From positions 1 to 47,209 of the forward strand of contig JADKHF010000023.1 in assembly GCA_016721865.1 (NCBI GenBank): a stretch of 47,209 nt of DNA, read 5' to 3'. Every line of letters begins with the position of its first letter. The stretch's first letter is position 1. Position numbers and translations under genes: made by a program. The notes beneath the pieces were generated by a model. The model was not told the DNA's origin. It worked only from the letters and a program-made list of their open reading frames with translations, and did not search any database. Below are positions 18,802-28,507 of the stretch, one piece after another. This stretch comes from Nitrosomonas sp. Its GTDB lineage: Bacteria; Pseudomonadota; Gammaproteobacteria; Burkholderiales; Nitrosomonadaceae.

Positions 18802-19678
18802 TTATTTTTTAACCAAATCATACAGATATGACTCAAATTCCTGCTTGAGCTCAGGATGCTGTAGTGCAAATTCCACGGTTGCCTGCAAGTAACCTGATTT
18901 ACTGCCGCAATCAAAACGCTTGCCATCAAACTCATAACCTAATACTGTTTCTTCTTTTTAACAGCTTCGCGATTGCATCGGTCAATTGAATTTCATTACC
19001 GGCTCCGCGCTCTGTCTTTTCAAGCAGTTTAAAGATGCGTGGTGTCAGAATATAACGGCCGACTACTGCTAAGTTGGAAGGTGCTCTATCTATGGCTGGC
19101 TTTTCAACAATTGCATTGACCCTTGATAAACTATCAGAAATGGGTGAACTGTCAATAATGCCATAGCGGTTGACTGTCTCGTGAGCAACTTGCTCGATTC
19201 CCAGTATTGAACAATGATGTTGGCTATAAATATCAACCATTTGATTCAAACAACTTCTTTCATTGGTACTGATCAAATCATCCGCCAGTAATACCGCAAA
19301 AGGCTCGTCTCCTACAACGGATTGCGCGCACAAAACTGCGTGCCCCAGTCCGAGTGCTTCAGCCTGCCGGATATAGACGCAATCAATACGCGACGGCAGG
19401 ATATTGCGCACAATGTGCAACATTTCTTGCTTCCCGCCCGCTTCTAGTTCAGCTTCCAGCTCGTAGGCCTTATCGAAATGATCTGGTATCGAACTTTTGT
19501 TACGTCCGATGATAAAAATTAACACATCAATTCCTGCCGCAACGGCTTCTTCTGCGGCAAACTGAATCAACGGTTTATCAACGATCGGCAGCATTTCCTT
19601 TGGATTGGCTTTGGTTGCGGGCAAGAAACGTGTTCCTAAACCGGCAACAGGAAAAACCGCTTTTCTTATCACTTTCAT
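18802..19678 (-). CDS. galU: UTP-glucose-1-phosphate uridylyltransferase (one frameshift near the end)
   Basis: GalU makes UDP-glucose from UTP and glucose-1-phosphate, feeding exopolysaccharide, LPS and trehalose synthesis. The N-terminus MKVIRKAVFPVAGLGTRFLP and KANPKEMLPIVDKPL carry the nucleotide-binding loop. Other blocks are GLGHAVLCAQ, FAVLLADDLI and IVEKPAIDRAPSNLAVVGRY. The frame is lost in an A/G run near 18950 after AIAKLLK. In the next frame it continues ETVLGYEFDGKRFDCGSKSG and YLQATVEFALQHPELKQEFE, ending DLVKK at 18802. The corrected length is about 291 aa, normal for GalU. galE lies upstream on the same strand, so co-transcription is likely. Confidence 0.93.
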
Positions 19679-19744
19679 TTAGAGCTCTCCTTAATTTTCA
19701 GTGCAGTTATGTTAGATCTGTGATTAATTTTCCGATAACCCTGA

Positions 19745-20779
19745 TCAGTTTTGATAGCCCCTGGGATTGGTGCACTGCCAATGCCAGCTGCTTGCACACA
19801 TTTCTTCCAAACCGAGTTTCGCTTGCCAACCCAGCAACTCAAAGGCACGCTTTGGATCAGCATAGCAGGAGGCAATATCACCGGGACGTCTGGGTGCAAT
19901 CCGATATGGAATAGATCGTCCGCTCGCCTTTTCAAAAGCCTGCACTACATCCAGAACACTGTACCCCAGACCAGTGCCTAGGTTCACAATCAGGCATCGT
20001 TCTGACTTGTTAACCTGCGCGCTTTGTGACGATTTTAGCGCTTCCAATGCCTTGAGATGCCCATGTGCTAAATCAACAACGTGAATGTAATCCCGGACTC
20101 CGGTTCCATCGGGGGTAGAATAATCGTTACCCCACACGTTCAAAGCTTCTCTTCGCCCCACAGCAACTTGCGCAACAAAAGGCATTAAATTATTCGGTAT
20201 TCCTAGTGGATCTTCGCCGATCAATCCGCTGGCGTGCGCACCTACCGGATTGAAGTAACGCAATATACCAATCCTAAGAGTGTTATCGCTATGATAAAGA
20301 TCGCGTAGCATTTCTTCGATCATTAGCTTACTGCGCCCATAAGGATTGGTAGGTGCAAGCGGATGATCCTCTGTCAATGGCAACCGGACCGGATCACCAT
20401 AAACAGTTGCAGAAGAGCTGAATACCAGGGTTTTGACATTGCACTCCTGCATTGCTTCCAACAGGCGCAACGTGCCAACCACGTTATTATCGTAATAGGA
20501 AAGTGGTTGCTCAACCGATTCCCCGACGGCTTTAAGGCCAGCAAAGTGGATAACAGCATTGGCTTTGCATTTTTTTAGAGCGGCTATCAAGCTAGCATAA
20601 TCGCGGCAATCGCCTTGGATTAACCCCAACTTTCTGCCGGTAATTCGTTCGACTCGTGCCAGCGCTTCGGGATTGCTGTTGCAGAAATTATCAAAGACCG
20701 TGACGTCAAGACCCGCATTTAGCAGTTCAACGCAGGTATGCGACCCAATATATCCGGCGCCGCCGGTAACAAGAATCAT
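19745..20779 (-). CDS. galE: UDP-glucose 4-epimerase
   Basis: GalE interconverts UDP-glucose and UDP-galactose with bound NAD. I start at MILVTGGAGYIGSHTCVELL (20779) rather than the in-frame codon six residues earlier, because the Rossmann strand normally begins the protein. The NAD loop is GGAGYIGSH, the active-site tyrosine and lysine are in NPYGRSKLMIEE, and the nearby Ser is in VFSSSATVYGD. The C-terminal WHWQ..NPRGYQN is the usual end. The gene is intact at 344 aa. It precedes galU in the same direction, a pairing that fits sugar-nucleotide supply for surface polysaccharide. Confidence 0.95.
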   Translation of the reverse strand: MILVTGGAGYIGSHTCVELLNAGLDVTVFDNFCNSNPEALARVERITGRKLGLIQGDCRDYASLIAALKKCKANAVIHFAGLKAVGESVEQPLSYYDNNVVGTLRLLEAMQECNVKTLVFSSSATVYGDPVRLPLTEDHPLAPTNPYGRSKLMIEEMLRDLYHSDNTLRIGILRYFNPVGAHASGLIGEDPLGIPNNLMPFVAQVAVGRREALNVWGNDYSTPDGTGVRDYIHVVDLAHGHLKALEALKSSQSAQVNKSERCLIVNLGTGLGYSVLDVVQAFEKASGRSIPYRIAPRRPGDIASCYADPKRAFELLGWQAKLGLEEMCASSWHWQCTNPRGYQN

Positions 20780-20854
20780 GGTTATAAACCTCGACAATAG
20801 ATAAATTTTTCAATGGCATTGGCGCTCGCTTATACTTCTCAGGGCGCTATTAAA

Positions 20855-21811
20855 CTAACCAAAATGCTGCTTAAACCTTGTCACAAAATAATTAAGCATG
20901 CCTATAGGCAAATGATTGATGCCTGCCGCAGCTTTTCGCCCTCCCCCTGTGCCAAATTGAAGGCATAGCACGTCGGCGCCTTGCGGGTTTACGAGGGAGG
21001 CTCTTACACTCACCGTATAATCTCCAGAGTGATTAATTGTAATCACTGCATGCGCACATCCTGGATTTTCGTTTGCCAGTTTGTTGGCAAAGTTTCCGCT
21101 TACACGCCTTGCCCAAGGCGTGTCTGGTAGCAAATAAGCTGCACAACGATCATCACTCATTAATGGATGCAATGATTTTACTCGGCTCATGTCATCGTTG
21201 AATCCTGATGCAAGCTTAGTAAAAACATCCGATTCTGCAATAAAATCCAGTGGATTACTATACGGCTCTATTTCCTTATAAAGCTCCGCCGGATGAAAGT
21301 GCAGCTCAGATAGGCTCTCACCGTAACCATTGTAGTTCAGATATTCACCCAAACGTTGGAGTTGCTCCGCTTCCGCTTCCGTTAGCTCCACCGAGTTCGC
21401 AAGCTGATGGGCTTTTTTTATGAGGTTATCACCAAAGGCGGCAGTAATTGCCCAAAGGTGAAACTTACCCTTCAGATACTGATCAACCAATAGACTGGTA
21501 CATACCTCGGCAGATAAATCAATATGCGGTGTCAGGTTAGGATGATGCGGTATTTCTCCAGCATGGTGATGGTCGAAATATTCAACAATTACCCCCTTTT
21601 TCAGCAAACGCATCAGACCTTGACGATTTCTGTCCAAAGAAATATCGAGCACCGTTACTCGGTCTCCTGCATTAGCTTCTACGCGATCCAGTAGTTTGAT
21701 ATCACGCTTAACCCCCGTGATCAGACTTGCAGTAGTTGGATCAGCCAGCCTTAACTGATGCAATGCGCACAATCCATCAGCATCTCCATTAAACACATAG
21801 TACTGATTCAT
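20855..21811 (-). CDS. DHH/DHHA1 family phosphoesterase
   Basis: An intact 318-aa cytosolic protein. The N-terminal DHH domain has YVFNGDADGLCALHQLRLA (metal-binding Asp residues), TVLDISLDRN and the signature YFDHHHAGEIP. The C-terminal DHHA1-like part ends with FGTGGGRKAAAGINHLP, the glycine-rich substrate motif. Relatives hydrolyse phosphodiesters such as oligoribonucleotides, pAp or cyclic dinucleotides. A pAp phosphatase role would suit the neighbouring sulfate-activation genes, since PAPS use releases pAp, but this is inference from context. It starts 37 bases from a MITE, so its promoter may lie in or near that element. Confidence 0.85.
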   Translation of the reverse strand: MNQYYVFNGDADGLCALHQLRLADPTTASLITGVKRDIKLLDRVEANAGDRVTVLDISLDRNRQGLMRLLKKGVIVEYFDHHHAGEIPHHPNLTPHIDLSAEVCTSLLVDQYLKGKFHLWAITAAFGDNLIKKAHQLANSVELTEAEAEQLQRLGEYLNYNGYGESLSELHFHPAELYKEIEPYSNPLDFIAESDVFTKLASGFNDDMSRVKSLHPLMSDDRCAAYLLPDTPWARRVSGNFANKLANENPGCAHAVITINHSGDYTVSVRASLVNPQGADVLCLQFGTGGGRKAAAGINHLPIGMLNYFVTRFKQHFG

Positions 21812-21855
21812 ATTGTTATGATGCGTGATTTTTCATACGAATAGTGATTAATTTA

Positions 21856-22001
21856 GGCTATGCCATCGTTAATTGTTAGTCACTGTAAATAAACACAATT
21901 TATCATTTATAAACAAGTCATTAACCAAAAAACCAATAATTAATATTTTTCTTCAAATTCATTAGGTTACATGACCGCCGCTAAATAACAATGACATAGC
22001 C
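21856..22001 (-). repeat. MITE-like element, copy A, with 8-bp target duplication
   Basis: The element is 146 bases with terminal inverted repeats of 16 bases: GGCTATGCCATCGTTA at 21856-21871 and TAACAATGACATAGCC at 21986-22001 (14 of 16 complementary). It is flanked by the exact direct repeat TTAATTTA at 21848-21855 and 22002-22009, a target-site duplication. No open frame is present. A diverged copy lies at 15424-15568 in the other orientation. Eight-base duplications are known for IS1595-family transposases, so such an enzyme elsewhere in the genome is a plausible driver (inference). Confidence 0.85.
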
Positions 22002-22048
22002 TTAATTTAAATTGCTTCCCCATTCGGACAGGTAGATATCAAGGCTGA

Positions 22049-23951
22049 TTAAATTATGCCTTCGTTATTCAGATAGTTGAGAATCTGCTCTACAGCCTGC
22101 TCTGGAGTTTTATTCATGGTATCAATGTGAATCTCTGCGTTTTCTGGTACCTCATATGGCGAATCAATACCAGTAAAGTTTCTCAATTCTCCACGTCGCA
22201 CTTTTTTATACAATCCTTTAGGATCTCGTGCTTCTGCCAAATGGAGTGGTGTATCGATGAATATCTCAAAGAACTCGTCCTGCTCTACCAATTCCCGTGC
22301 CATCCTGCGTTCAGAGCGAAACGGCGAGATAAACGACACCAGTACAATTTGCCCTGCATCAACCATCAATTTAGCGACTTCAGCGATACGGCGAATATTT
22401 TCAATCCGGTCGGCATCGATAAAACCAAGATCCTTATTGAGACCATGGCGAACATTGTCTCCGTCCAATAAATAGGTATGCTTACCTAATGAGTAGAGCT
22501 TTTTCTCAACCAGATTGGCAATAGTTGATTTGCCACTGCCCGACAATCCGGTAAACCAGAGTATGAATGGCTTCTGCCCTTTAATGGCAGCATGCGCCTG
22601 TTTATTAATGTTGATGGCCTGCCAATGAATATTTTGCGACCGGCGTAAAGCAAAATGTAGCATGCCTGCACCAACCGTATTATTGGTCATACGATCAATC
22701 ATGATAAAGCCGCCCGTATCGCGATCTTCTTTGTACGAATCAAATGCGATCAACTGATTAGAACTCAAATTACAGATTCCCATCTCATTAGGTTCCAGTT
22801 TCGTAACAGCAACATGCTTGAGCGTGTTGATGTTAACCTATATATTTCAGCGATAAAATGTTAGCCATTACTGTTCTTGCACCAATCTTCATTAAATAGG
22901 ACTTTCCTGACAACATTGGTTCGTCAGACATCCAGACAACGGTTGCTTCGAACCGATCTGCCACACTCGGTGGCGAGTCGACTGCCGCAAGAATATCCCC
23001 CCGGCTGATATCGATTTCATCCGTCAGGGTCAAAGTAACAGATTGCCCGGAAATAACCTGTTGAAGATCTCCATCACTGGTTACGATACGTGCTACACGG
23101 CTCCTTCTGCCGGACGGCAAGACTTGAACAGGGTCACCGGGTTTAATACTGCCACGCACAACGATGCCAGAATAACCACGAAAATCCAGATTGGGACGAT
23201 TCACCCACTGCACCGGCATTCGAAAAACTTCGGATTTCTCTGCCACATCTTCTACTTGTATGTTTTCAAGGTGCCCCATCAATGTTTCCCCGTGATACCA
23301 AGGGGTATTCGTACTCAGTTCAGTGATATTGTCGCCTTTCAGAGCGGACATGAGGATGGTCACAATATTTTGCAAACCGACTTCTTTTGCAAAAATTCGA
23401 TACTCATTATCAATTCGGTTATAAATTTCTTCCGAGTACCCCACCATATCCAGTTTATTAATTGCCAGAACCACATGACGAATTCCGATCAGCGAAACCA
23501 GATAGCTATGCCGCCGGGTTTGTGTCAATACGCCTTTCCGAGCATCGATAAGAATAATCGCGACATCAGCCGTTGAGGCGCCGGTAATCATATTGCGTGT
23601 ATACTGTTCGTGCCCTGGCGTATCCGCCACGATGAACTTTCGCTTATCCGTCGAAAAAAAACGATACGCCACGTCAATGGTAATGCCTTGCTCTCGTTCT
23701 GCCGCGAGTCCATCCACCAGAAGCGCAAAATCCAGATCCCCAGCTTGTGTACCCACTTTCTTTGAGTCTACTTCCAACTGGGCCAGTTGGTCTTCAAATA
23801 ACATTTTTGACTCATAAAGCAACCGTCCAATCAGTGTGCTTTTTCCGTCATCAACACTACCGCAGGTGATAAAACGAAGTAAACTCTTGTTTTCATGAGT
23901 TCTTAAATAGAGCTCGATATCCTCGGCAATCAAATCAGACACATGCGCCAC
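22049..23951 (-). CDS. cysNC: Bifunctional sulfate adenylyltransferase subunit 1 / APS kinase (one frameshift)
   Basis: This is a NodQ-like fusion of about 634 aa. The N-terminal CysN GTPase, which drives APS synthesis with CysD, has P-loop GSVDDGKSTLIGRLLYES, switch II DTPGHEQYTRNM and NKLDM. The EF-Tu-like beta domains follow. The C-terminal APS kinase has GLSGSGKSTIANLVEKKL, DGDNVRHGLNKDLGF and SPFRSERRMARELV. The frame breaks near 22838 after NILSLKY. The bridging text NTLKHVAVTKLEPNEMG is readable in the next frame, so the gene is one fusion. The GTG start (23951) overlaps the cysD stop by one base (TAGTG), showing tight translational coupling. Products are APS and PAPS. Confidence 0.93.
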
Positions 23952-24852
23952 TAGAAGTAACCCTCCTGTTTCTTTTTCTCCATTGAACCGGCAGAATCAT
24001 GATCGATAAGACGCCCTTGCCGTTCGGATGTTTTTGCAAGCAGCATTTCTTGAATGATCGCCGTTAAAGAATTCGCCTCGCTCTCAATCGCTCCGGTCAA
24101 TGGATAGCAGCCCAGCGTACGAAAACGCACTTTTTTCAGCATGGGAACCTCATCTTTAAGCATCGGCAAACGATCATCATCCACCATAATCAATGTGCCA
24201 TCACGCTCTACAACCGGACGCTCCTTAGCAAAATACAGCGGAACGATGGGAATATTATTCAAGTAGATATACTGCCAGATATCGAGCTCAGTCCAGTTTG
24301 AAAGCGGAAATACCCGAATACTTTCACCTTTATTTTTACGCGTGTTATACAGCCGCCATAGTTCAGGCCGCTGTAACTTGGGATCCCATCGATGTTGCGC
24401 CGAACGGATTGAAAAAATGCGCTCCCTGGCACGCGACTTTTCCTCGTCCCGGCGTGCGCCTCCAAATGCAACATCAAAGCCGTATTTATCGAGCGCCTGC
24501 TTTAGCCCCTCCGTTTTCCATATATCGGTATGCACTGCAGAACCATGTGTAAATGGATTAATTCCTTTTCTATCCCATGCGGGTTAACGTGAACGATTAG
24601 ATCAAGCCCGAGCTTCCGCGCTATCACATCTCGAAATTCAATCATTTCTTTAAATTTCCATGTGGTATCCACATGTAATAACGGAAAAGGCGGTTTCGAG
24701 GGATAAAATGCCTTTACTGCAAGATACAGCATTACTGCACTATCCTTACCGATAGAATAAAGCATTACCGGGTGCTCGCACTCTGCAACAACCTCCCGCA
24801 TAATTTGAATACTCTCTGCTTCAAGCCGCTGCAGGTGTGTCAACATTCTCAA
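23951..24852 (-). CDS. cysD: Sulfate adenylyltransferase subunit 2 (one frameshift)
   Basis: CysD is the adenylyl-transferring subunit that makes APS from ATP and sulfate. ATG 24852 begins MRMLTHLQRLEAESIQIMRE. The PP-loop YSIGKDSAVMLYLAVKAFYP and the block VDTTWKFKEMIEFRD follow. After NPHGIEK the frame slips near 24555; family text GSAVHTDIWKTEGLKQAL resumes in the next frame. AFGGARRDEEKSRARERI, FPLSNWTELDIWQYI, GCYPLTGAIESEA and the end KQEGYF are all canonical. One added base gives a normal length of 300 aa. It is first gene of cysD-cysNC, and the preceding 740 bases hold no gene. Confidence 0.94.
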
Positions 24853-25599
24853 TAGGTTCCTTCAATAGTAAAAGGCAGCAGCGTTATATTAATACGAATA
24901 CGGATTTTTCTTATTATGAGTAACTACTTTATTCCGTAATCTTAAGGGCACCTCTTTCAAGAAACAATTATAAGTAACTGATTGCATGTAATACAAAATA
25001 TTATATTCCAATGACATTAATATGTTTCTTTCAAGCATCTTGCGGTCGAGAACCGATTATGACGCTAAAAATCCAAATTTCGTTACAACAACTTTGTTGC
25101 TCACAAAAAATGTTTCCCTACATATCAGTTATATGCTGCGTCACCATTTTTTGCTCGCGCCTCGTTTTATTTGCAACTTTGAATTTTTAGAGGCGCACTT
25201 AATTATTTTATCTTTAAAAGAATAACTTGTATGCCAGATAACATGTATATTTCTGGCAGATTAGATACACATGTGATTTAGATTATTTCGATTTTATAGT
25301 TCTTTTATCACTGTAATAAAAGAACCAGAAACTCACTGGAGCTTTCAAAGAAAGTTTCTAATTTATTTCTGCAAGTACTAAGTATTGTATATGATTTTTT
25401 CGACATTTCCATTGAGCATGAGCTGATATCAGCACCTCCCGCTAATTCAAACAACATTTGCTGCAAAATCAAATTTATGAATTTTTTGCGAAATCTATGT
25501 TTTGAGGCAAAGCGAAACCATCTGACTCAAGTCAGTTTTTAAAATTGGCTACTTTTCCCTGGAAACACCCTTCGAACATACTTTACCCCGGTTGGCGTA
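24853..25599. other. Long AT-rich intergenic region
   Basis: It carries the promoter side of cysD and the 3' flank of the IS4-like element. A 67-codon frame at 25022-25225 has no ribosome-binding site and no family resemblance. A perfect 10-base inverted repeat lies at 25299-25325 (separate entry). No riboswitch or small-RNA pattern was recognised. Confidence 0.4.
25299..25325. repeat. Perfect inverted repeat, 10-bp arms
   Basis: GTTCTTTTAT (25299-25308), a seven-base spacer CACTGTA, then ATAAAAGAAC (25316-25325). The arms are perfect. There is no T run beyond it on either strand, so it is not a standard terminator. It could be a protein-binding operator or part of a lost element. Confidence 0.6.
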
Positions 25600-26925
25600 T
25601 TAAGACGAATCATTAAAGACTGGTACGGTTGGTTTTATTCCAAAGGCAATGGATTTATACAAAGTCTCCCAGTCCGGAAGGAGGTAATGGAGGAATAATC
25701 CACGCACTTTCTCCCAGAAGTATTTATTACGCTTTGCATTTTGTTTTGCCCGTTGAAGCAAGAGACAACAATGCTGCTGTACCTGATCGACCAAAAACGC
25801 CAGCATCATCAAACAGGCAAAGACAGTGGATAAATACCGGTAACCGTGGCCGAAGTTATGTTCGAAGTGGTAGCCTTGTGTTTTCAGGGTATTAAAAGTT
25901 TCATTCTCGATTTTCCAGCGTGCGCGCCCGGCGCGCATGAGTTGCATCAGATTCTCAGGCGTGATCGTAATGTCTGTTACCCAGGAAAAATGTTGGGTTT
26001 CGCCTGAAGGGTGATATTCCCGGTATTCCAGAAAGTTGACCTCAAGTTCAAAGTTGGCGTCGTTTAAAGGAGCGCCATTGAGGTAACGGAAACTGTGTCT
26101 GATACCATTGCCGTCGATAAATTCATCAGTTTTTACTCCCTGGACGGTATTCACCCAGTCAAACAGAAATTGATGGTCCGTTTGTTTGGCGCCGAGGATA
26201 AAGTGCAGGTTCAGTTTTTGAAGCAGACGAATATGCGGCGCATTGGAAGCCACGCCATCTTCGATCACAATGAGTTTCATATGCGGATGTTCACGCCTGA
26301 GTGCGTTTAACAATCGCACTGCTGCAGTGCGCTCACAGTCGTTTTTGCTATACCCGTCTTGTTGCATGATCGGCTCCGGCGCCAACGGGAATACCTCGGC
26401 TTGATCCGGGTGAACCAGCACGGCACTGAGCATCTGGTGATAGTATGTCACACGACCGTCACGGTGATGTTTCTGGCAGCATTCTTCACAATGCACTTGT
26501 GAAGAAGAAAAATAACCCGTTCCATCAATGGATAAAAGATAATAACCATCCAGGTATTCGAATCCCTCCACCAAACTTTTGCCACGCTGAAGCAGGTGCA
26601 GTATGCGCCTAAATGACCGGCGCAAAAGCTCAGAGGAGACATTATCCAGTCGTTCCCGTAAATAAGTATCCGATGGCGCGCAGTCAATGCCATACAAGGA
26701 TTTTAAATTAGCCCGAACCAAATCATCTTCCCTGCCTTGGTCAAATTGCAATAATGAAGGATACTTTAAGCTAAAAACCGCAAATCCCGACATCAAACAA
26801 TCGCTCAATGAGAATACTTTGCCGTTTCCATTGTCTTCTATTCTTTCAAAACAGGCGCGAACTTCCTTGATTAAACCGGGCGCGCTTAAATACCGGCGAA
26901 AGGCATATTTCGGCATAATACTCAC
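25600..26925 (-). CDS. IS4-like DDE transposase
   Basis: This intact 441-aa transposase has DDE acids in SIDGTGYFSSSQVHCEECC (Asp), VIEDGVASNAPHI (Asp) and WKIENETFNTLKTQGYHFEH (Glu in a YREK-like helix). A cysteine/histidine cluster (CEECCQKHHRDG) follows the first Asp. It is commonly annotated as IS4-like; the exact family is uncertain. I found no clear terminal inverted repeats by eye between 25480 and 25600 or between 26930 and 27000. It is one of only two intact transposases in the window, so it could still be active. Confidence 0.85.
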   Translation of the reverse strand: MSIMPKYAFRRYLSAPGLIKEVRACFERIEDNGNGKVFSLSDCLMSGFAVFSLKYPSLLQFDQGREDDLVRANLKSLYGIDCAPSDTYLRERLDNVSSELLRRSFRRILHLLQRGKSLVEGFEYLDGYYLLSIDGTGYFSSSQVHCEECCQKHHRDGRVTYYHQMLSAVLVHPDQAEVFPLAPEPIMQQDGYSKNDCERTAAVRLLNALRREHPHMKLIVIEDGVASNAPHIRLLQKLNLHFILGAKQTDHQFLFDWVNTVQGVKTDEFIDGNGIRHSFRYLNGAPLNDANFELEVNFLEYREYHPSGETQHFSWVTDITITPENLMQLMRAGRARWKIENETFNTLKTQGYHFEHNFGHGYRYLSTVFACLMMLAFLVDQVQQHCCLLLQRAKQNAKRNKYFWEKVRGLFLHYLLPDWETLYKSIAFGIKPTVPVFNDSS

Positions 26926-27058
26926 CTATCACTTTAATTTATGCTCCCATAATATTGTAATTTAGTTAAAAGTTCACGAAAACTTATTTTTAAAGACCGC
27001 TGAATGGCTTTATTTTCCTTGTGTCTGTGTATGAGCGGGAATAGCTAAAAAAACTGCC

Positions 27059-27103
27059 ACTCGATAGTCTACAATGGCTGATTGCCATTCTAGACTATCG
27101 AGT
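27059..27103. repeat. Long, nearly perfect hairpin upstream of bioA
   Basis: Arms ACTCGATAGTCTA (27059-27071) and TAGACTATCGAGT (27091-27103) are perfect. One C/C mismatch then leads to AATGGC/GCCATT with a five-base loop TGATT, giving 19 paired bases in 45. Read on the minus strand it is followed by GGCAGTTTTTTTAGC, so it could terminate leftward transcription. On the plus strand it sits 46 bases before bioA and could be an operator or 5'-UTR structure. It does not match the BirA operator (TTGTAAACC-type palindrome). Confidence 0.8.
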
Positions 27104-27149
27104 TTGAAAGCGATATTCTGAGATTTTCGTTATACGTTTTAAAAATTAC

Positions 27150-28484
27150 ATGTCGAATATTAATCGCAACATACTTTTATCTTCACAACTTCAGCAGCGT
27201 AGTCTTGAAGCTGTATGGCATCCTTGTACGCAAATGAAGCAACACGAAACCTATCCGCTCGTTCCGATTGTGAGCGGCAAAGGGGTATGGCTTTATGATG
27301 CTGCTGGCAAGCGCTATCTTGATGCGATTAGTTCCTGGTGGGTCAATCTATTTGGTCACTCCAATCCTTACATCAACGCGGCAATCCACGATCAGCTTGA
27401 GAAAATAGAACATGTCATGCTGGCAGGTTTCACCCATGAACCGGTTGTATTACTATCGGAGCGACTCAAAAGAATTGCACCCGGCGCACTCGGGCATTGC
27501 TTCTACGCCAGCGATGGGGCCTCGGCAATTGAAATCGCTTTAAAAATGAGCTTTCATTACTGGCTTTTGTGCAATCAACCGCAGAAAAAAAATTTTGTCA
27601 GTTTGCAAAATGCTTATCACGGTGAAACACTGGGTGCTTTATCGGTAACCGATGTGGCAATTTTCCGAGAAACTTATGCGCCATTGCTGCGCCAATGCGC
27701 ATATGTTCCCACACCCGACTGGCGTTATGCGGAGGCAGGCGAATCCCCGGAAGATTATGCCCTCCGTGCTGCTGCTGCGCTGGAGCTGTATTTGGCAGAA
27801 AATCATGAACAAACCGCCGCATTCATTCTCGAGCCCTTGGTTCAAGGCGCTACCGGGATGGGCATGTATCACCCTGTTTATCTGCAACGTGCCAGAGAAA
27901 TCTGCGCTCAGTACCAGGTGCATTTGATTGCCGATGAAATTGCGGTTGGTTTTGGTCGGAGTGGAACCCTGTTTGCTTGCAATCAGGCAAACATAGCACC
28001 GGATTTCCTGTGCCTATCCAAAGGCCTGAGTGGCGGATACTTACCCCTGTCGGTTGTCATGACTTCCGATACGGTTTTTCAGGCTTTTTATGATGATGAA
28101 ACGGCGCATACTTTTTTACATTCCCATTCGCATAGCGGCAATGCGTTAGCCTGTCGGGCAGCATTGGCCACGCTGGATATTTTTGAACACGATCACGTTA
28201 TTGAGACAAACAAAATCAAAGCGGCTTACCTGAACAGAATTGCAGCACCGCTCGCGGATCACCCCAAAGTCAGAAATTTCCGTAATTGTGGAATGATATG
28301 GGCTTTTGAAGTAGAAACCGATGATCGCGATTTTGCAGCGAACTGTTTTCAGGCCGGTTTGAAACAACAATTACTACTACGACCCTTAGGGAAAACCATT
28401 TATTTCATGCCGCCTTATATTATAAACGAGCAGGAAATAGACTTATTGATCAATGGTACACAGCATGTGCTGGATACGCTATAA
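27150..28484 (+). CDS. bioA: Adenosylmethionine-8-amino-7-oxononanoate aminotransferase
   Basis: BioA transfers the amino group of S-adenosylmethionine to KAPA, giving DAPA in biotin synthesis. It is a fold-I PLP enzyme of 444 aa and intact. Signatures are WHPCTQMKQHETYPLVPI near the N-terminus, SSWWVNLFGHSNPYI, GHCFYASDGASAIEIALKM, NAYHGETLGALSVTD, IADEIAVGFGRSGTLFAC and the PLP lysine in CLSKGLSGGYLPLS. No other biotin gene is adjacent. The metallo-hydrolase follows 23 bases downstream, suggesting co-transcription. The start at 27150 (MSNINRN) has only a weak ribosome-binding site. Confidence 0.95.
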   Translation: MSNINRNILLSSQLQQRSLEAVWHPCTQMKQHETYPLVPIVSGKGVWLYDAAGKRYLDAISSWWVNLFGHSNPYINAAIHDQLEKIEHVMLAGFTHEPVVLLSERLKRIAPGALGHCFYASDGASAIEIALKMSFHYWLLCNQPQKKNFVSLQNAYHGETLGALSVTDVAIFRETYAPLLRQCAYVPTPDWRYAEAGESPEDYALRAAAALELYLAENHEQTAAFILEPLVQGATGMGMYHPVYLQRAREICAQYQVHLIADEIAVGFGRSGTLFACNQANIAPDFLCLSKGLSGGYLPLSVVMTSDTVFQAFYDDETAHTFLHSHSHSGNALACRAALATLDIFEHDHVIETNKIKAAYLNRIAAPLADHPKVRNFRNCGMIWAFEVETDDRDFAANCFQAGLKQQLLLRPLGKTIYFMPPYIINEQEIDLLINGTQHVLDTL

Positions 28485-28507
28485 ATTTACGATAGGTATT
28501 TAATACG

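Noticed and set aside
25022..25225. 67-codon plus-strand frame upstream of cysD
   Set aside because: AT-rich chance frame with no ribosome-binding site or family match.
25480..27000. Terminal inverted repeats for the IS4-like element
   Set aside because: Only weak similarity (TTTTTAAAAT-type text) was seen on the two sides, not enough to define ends.
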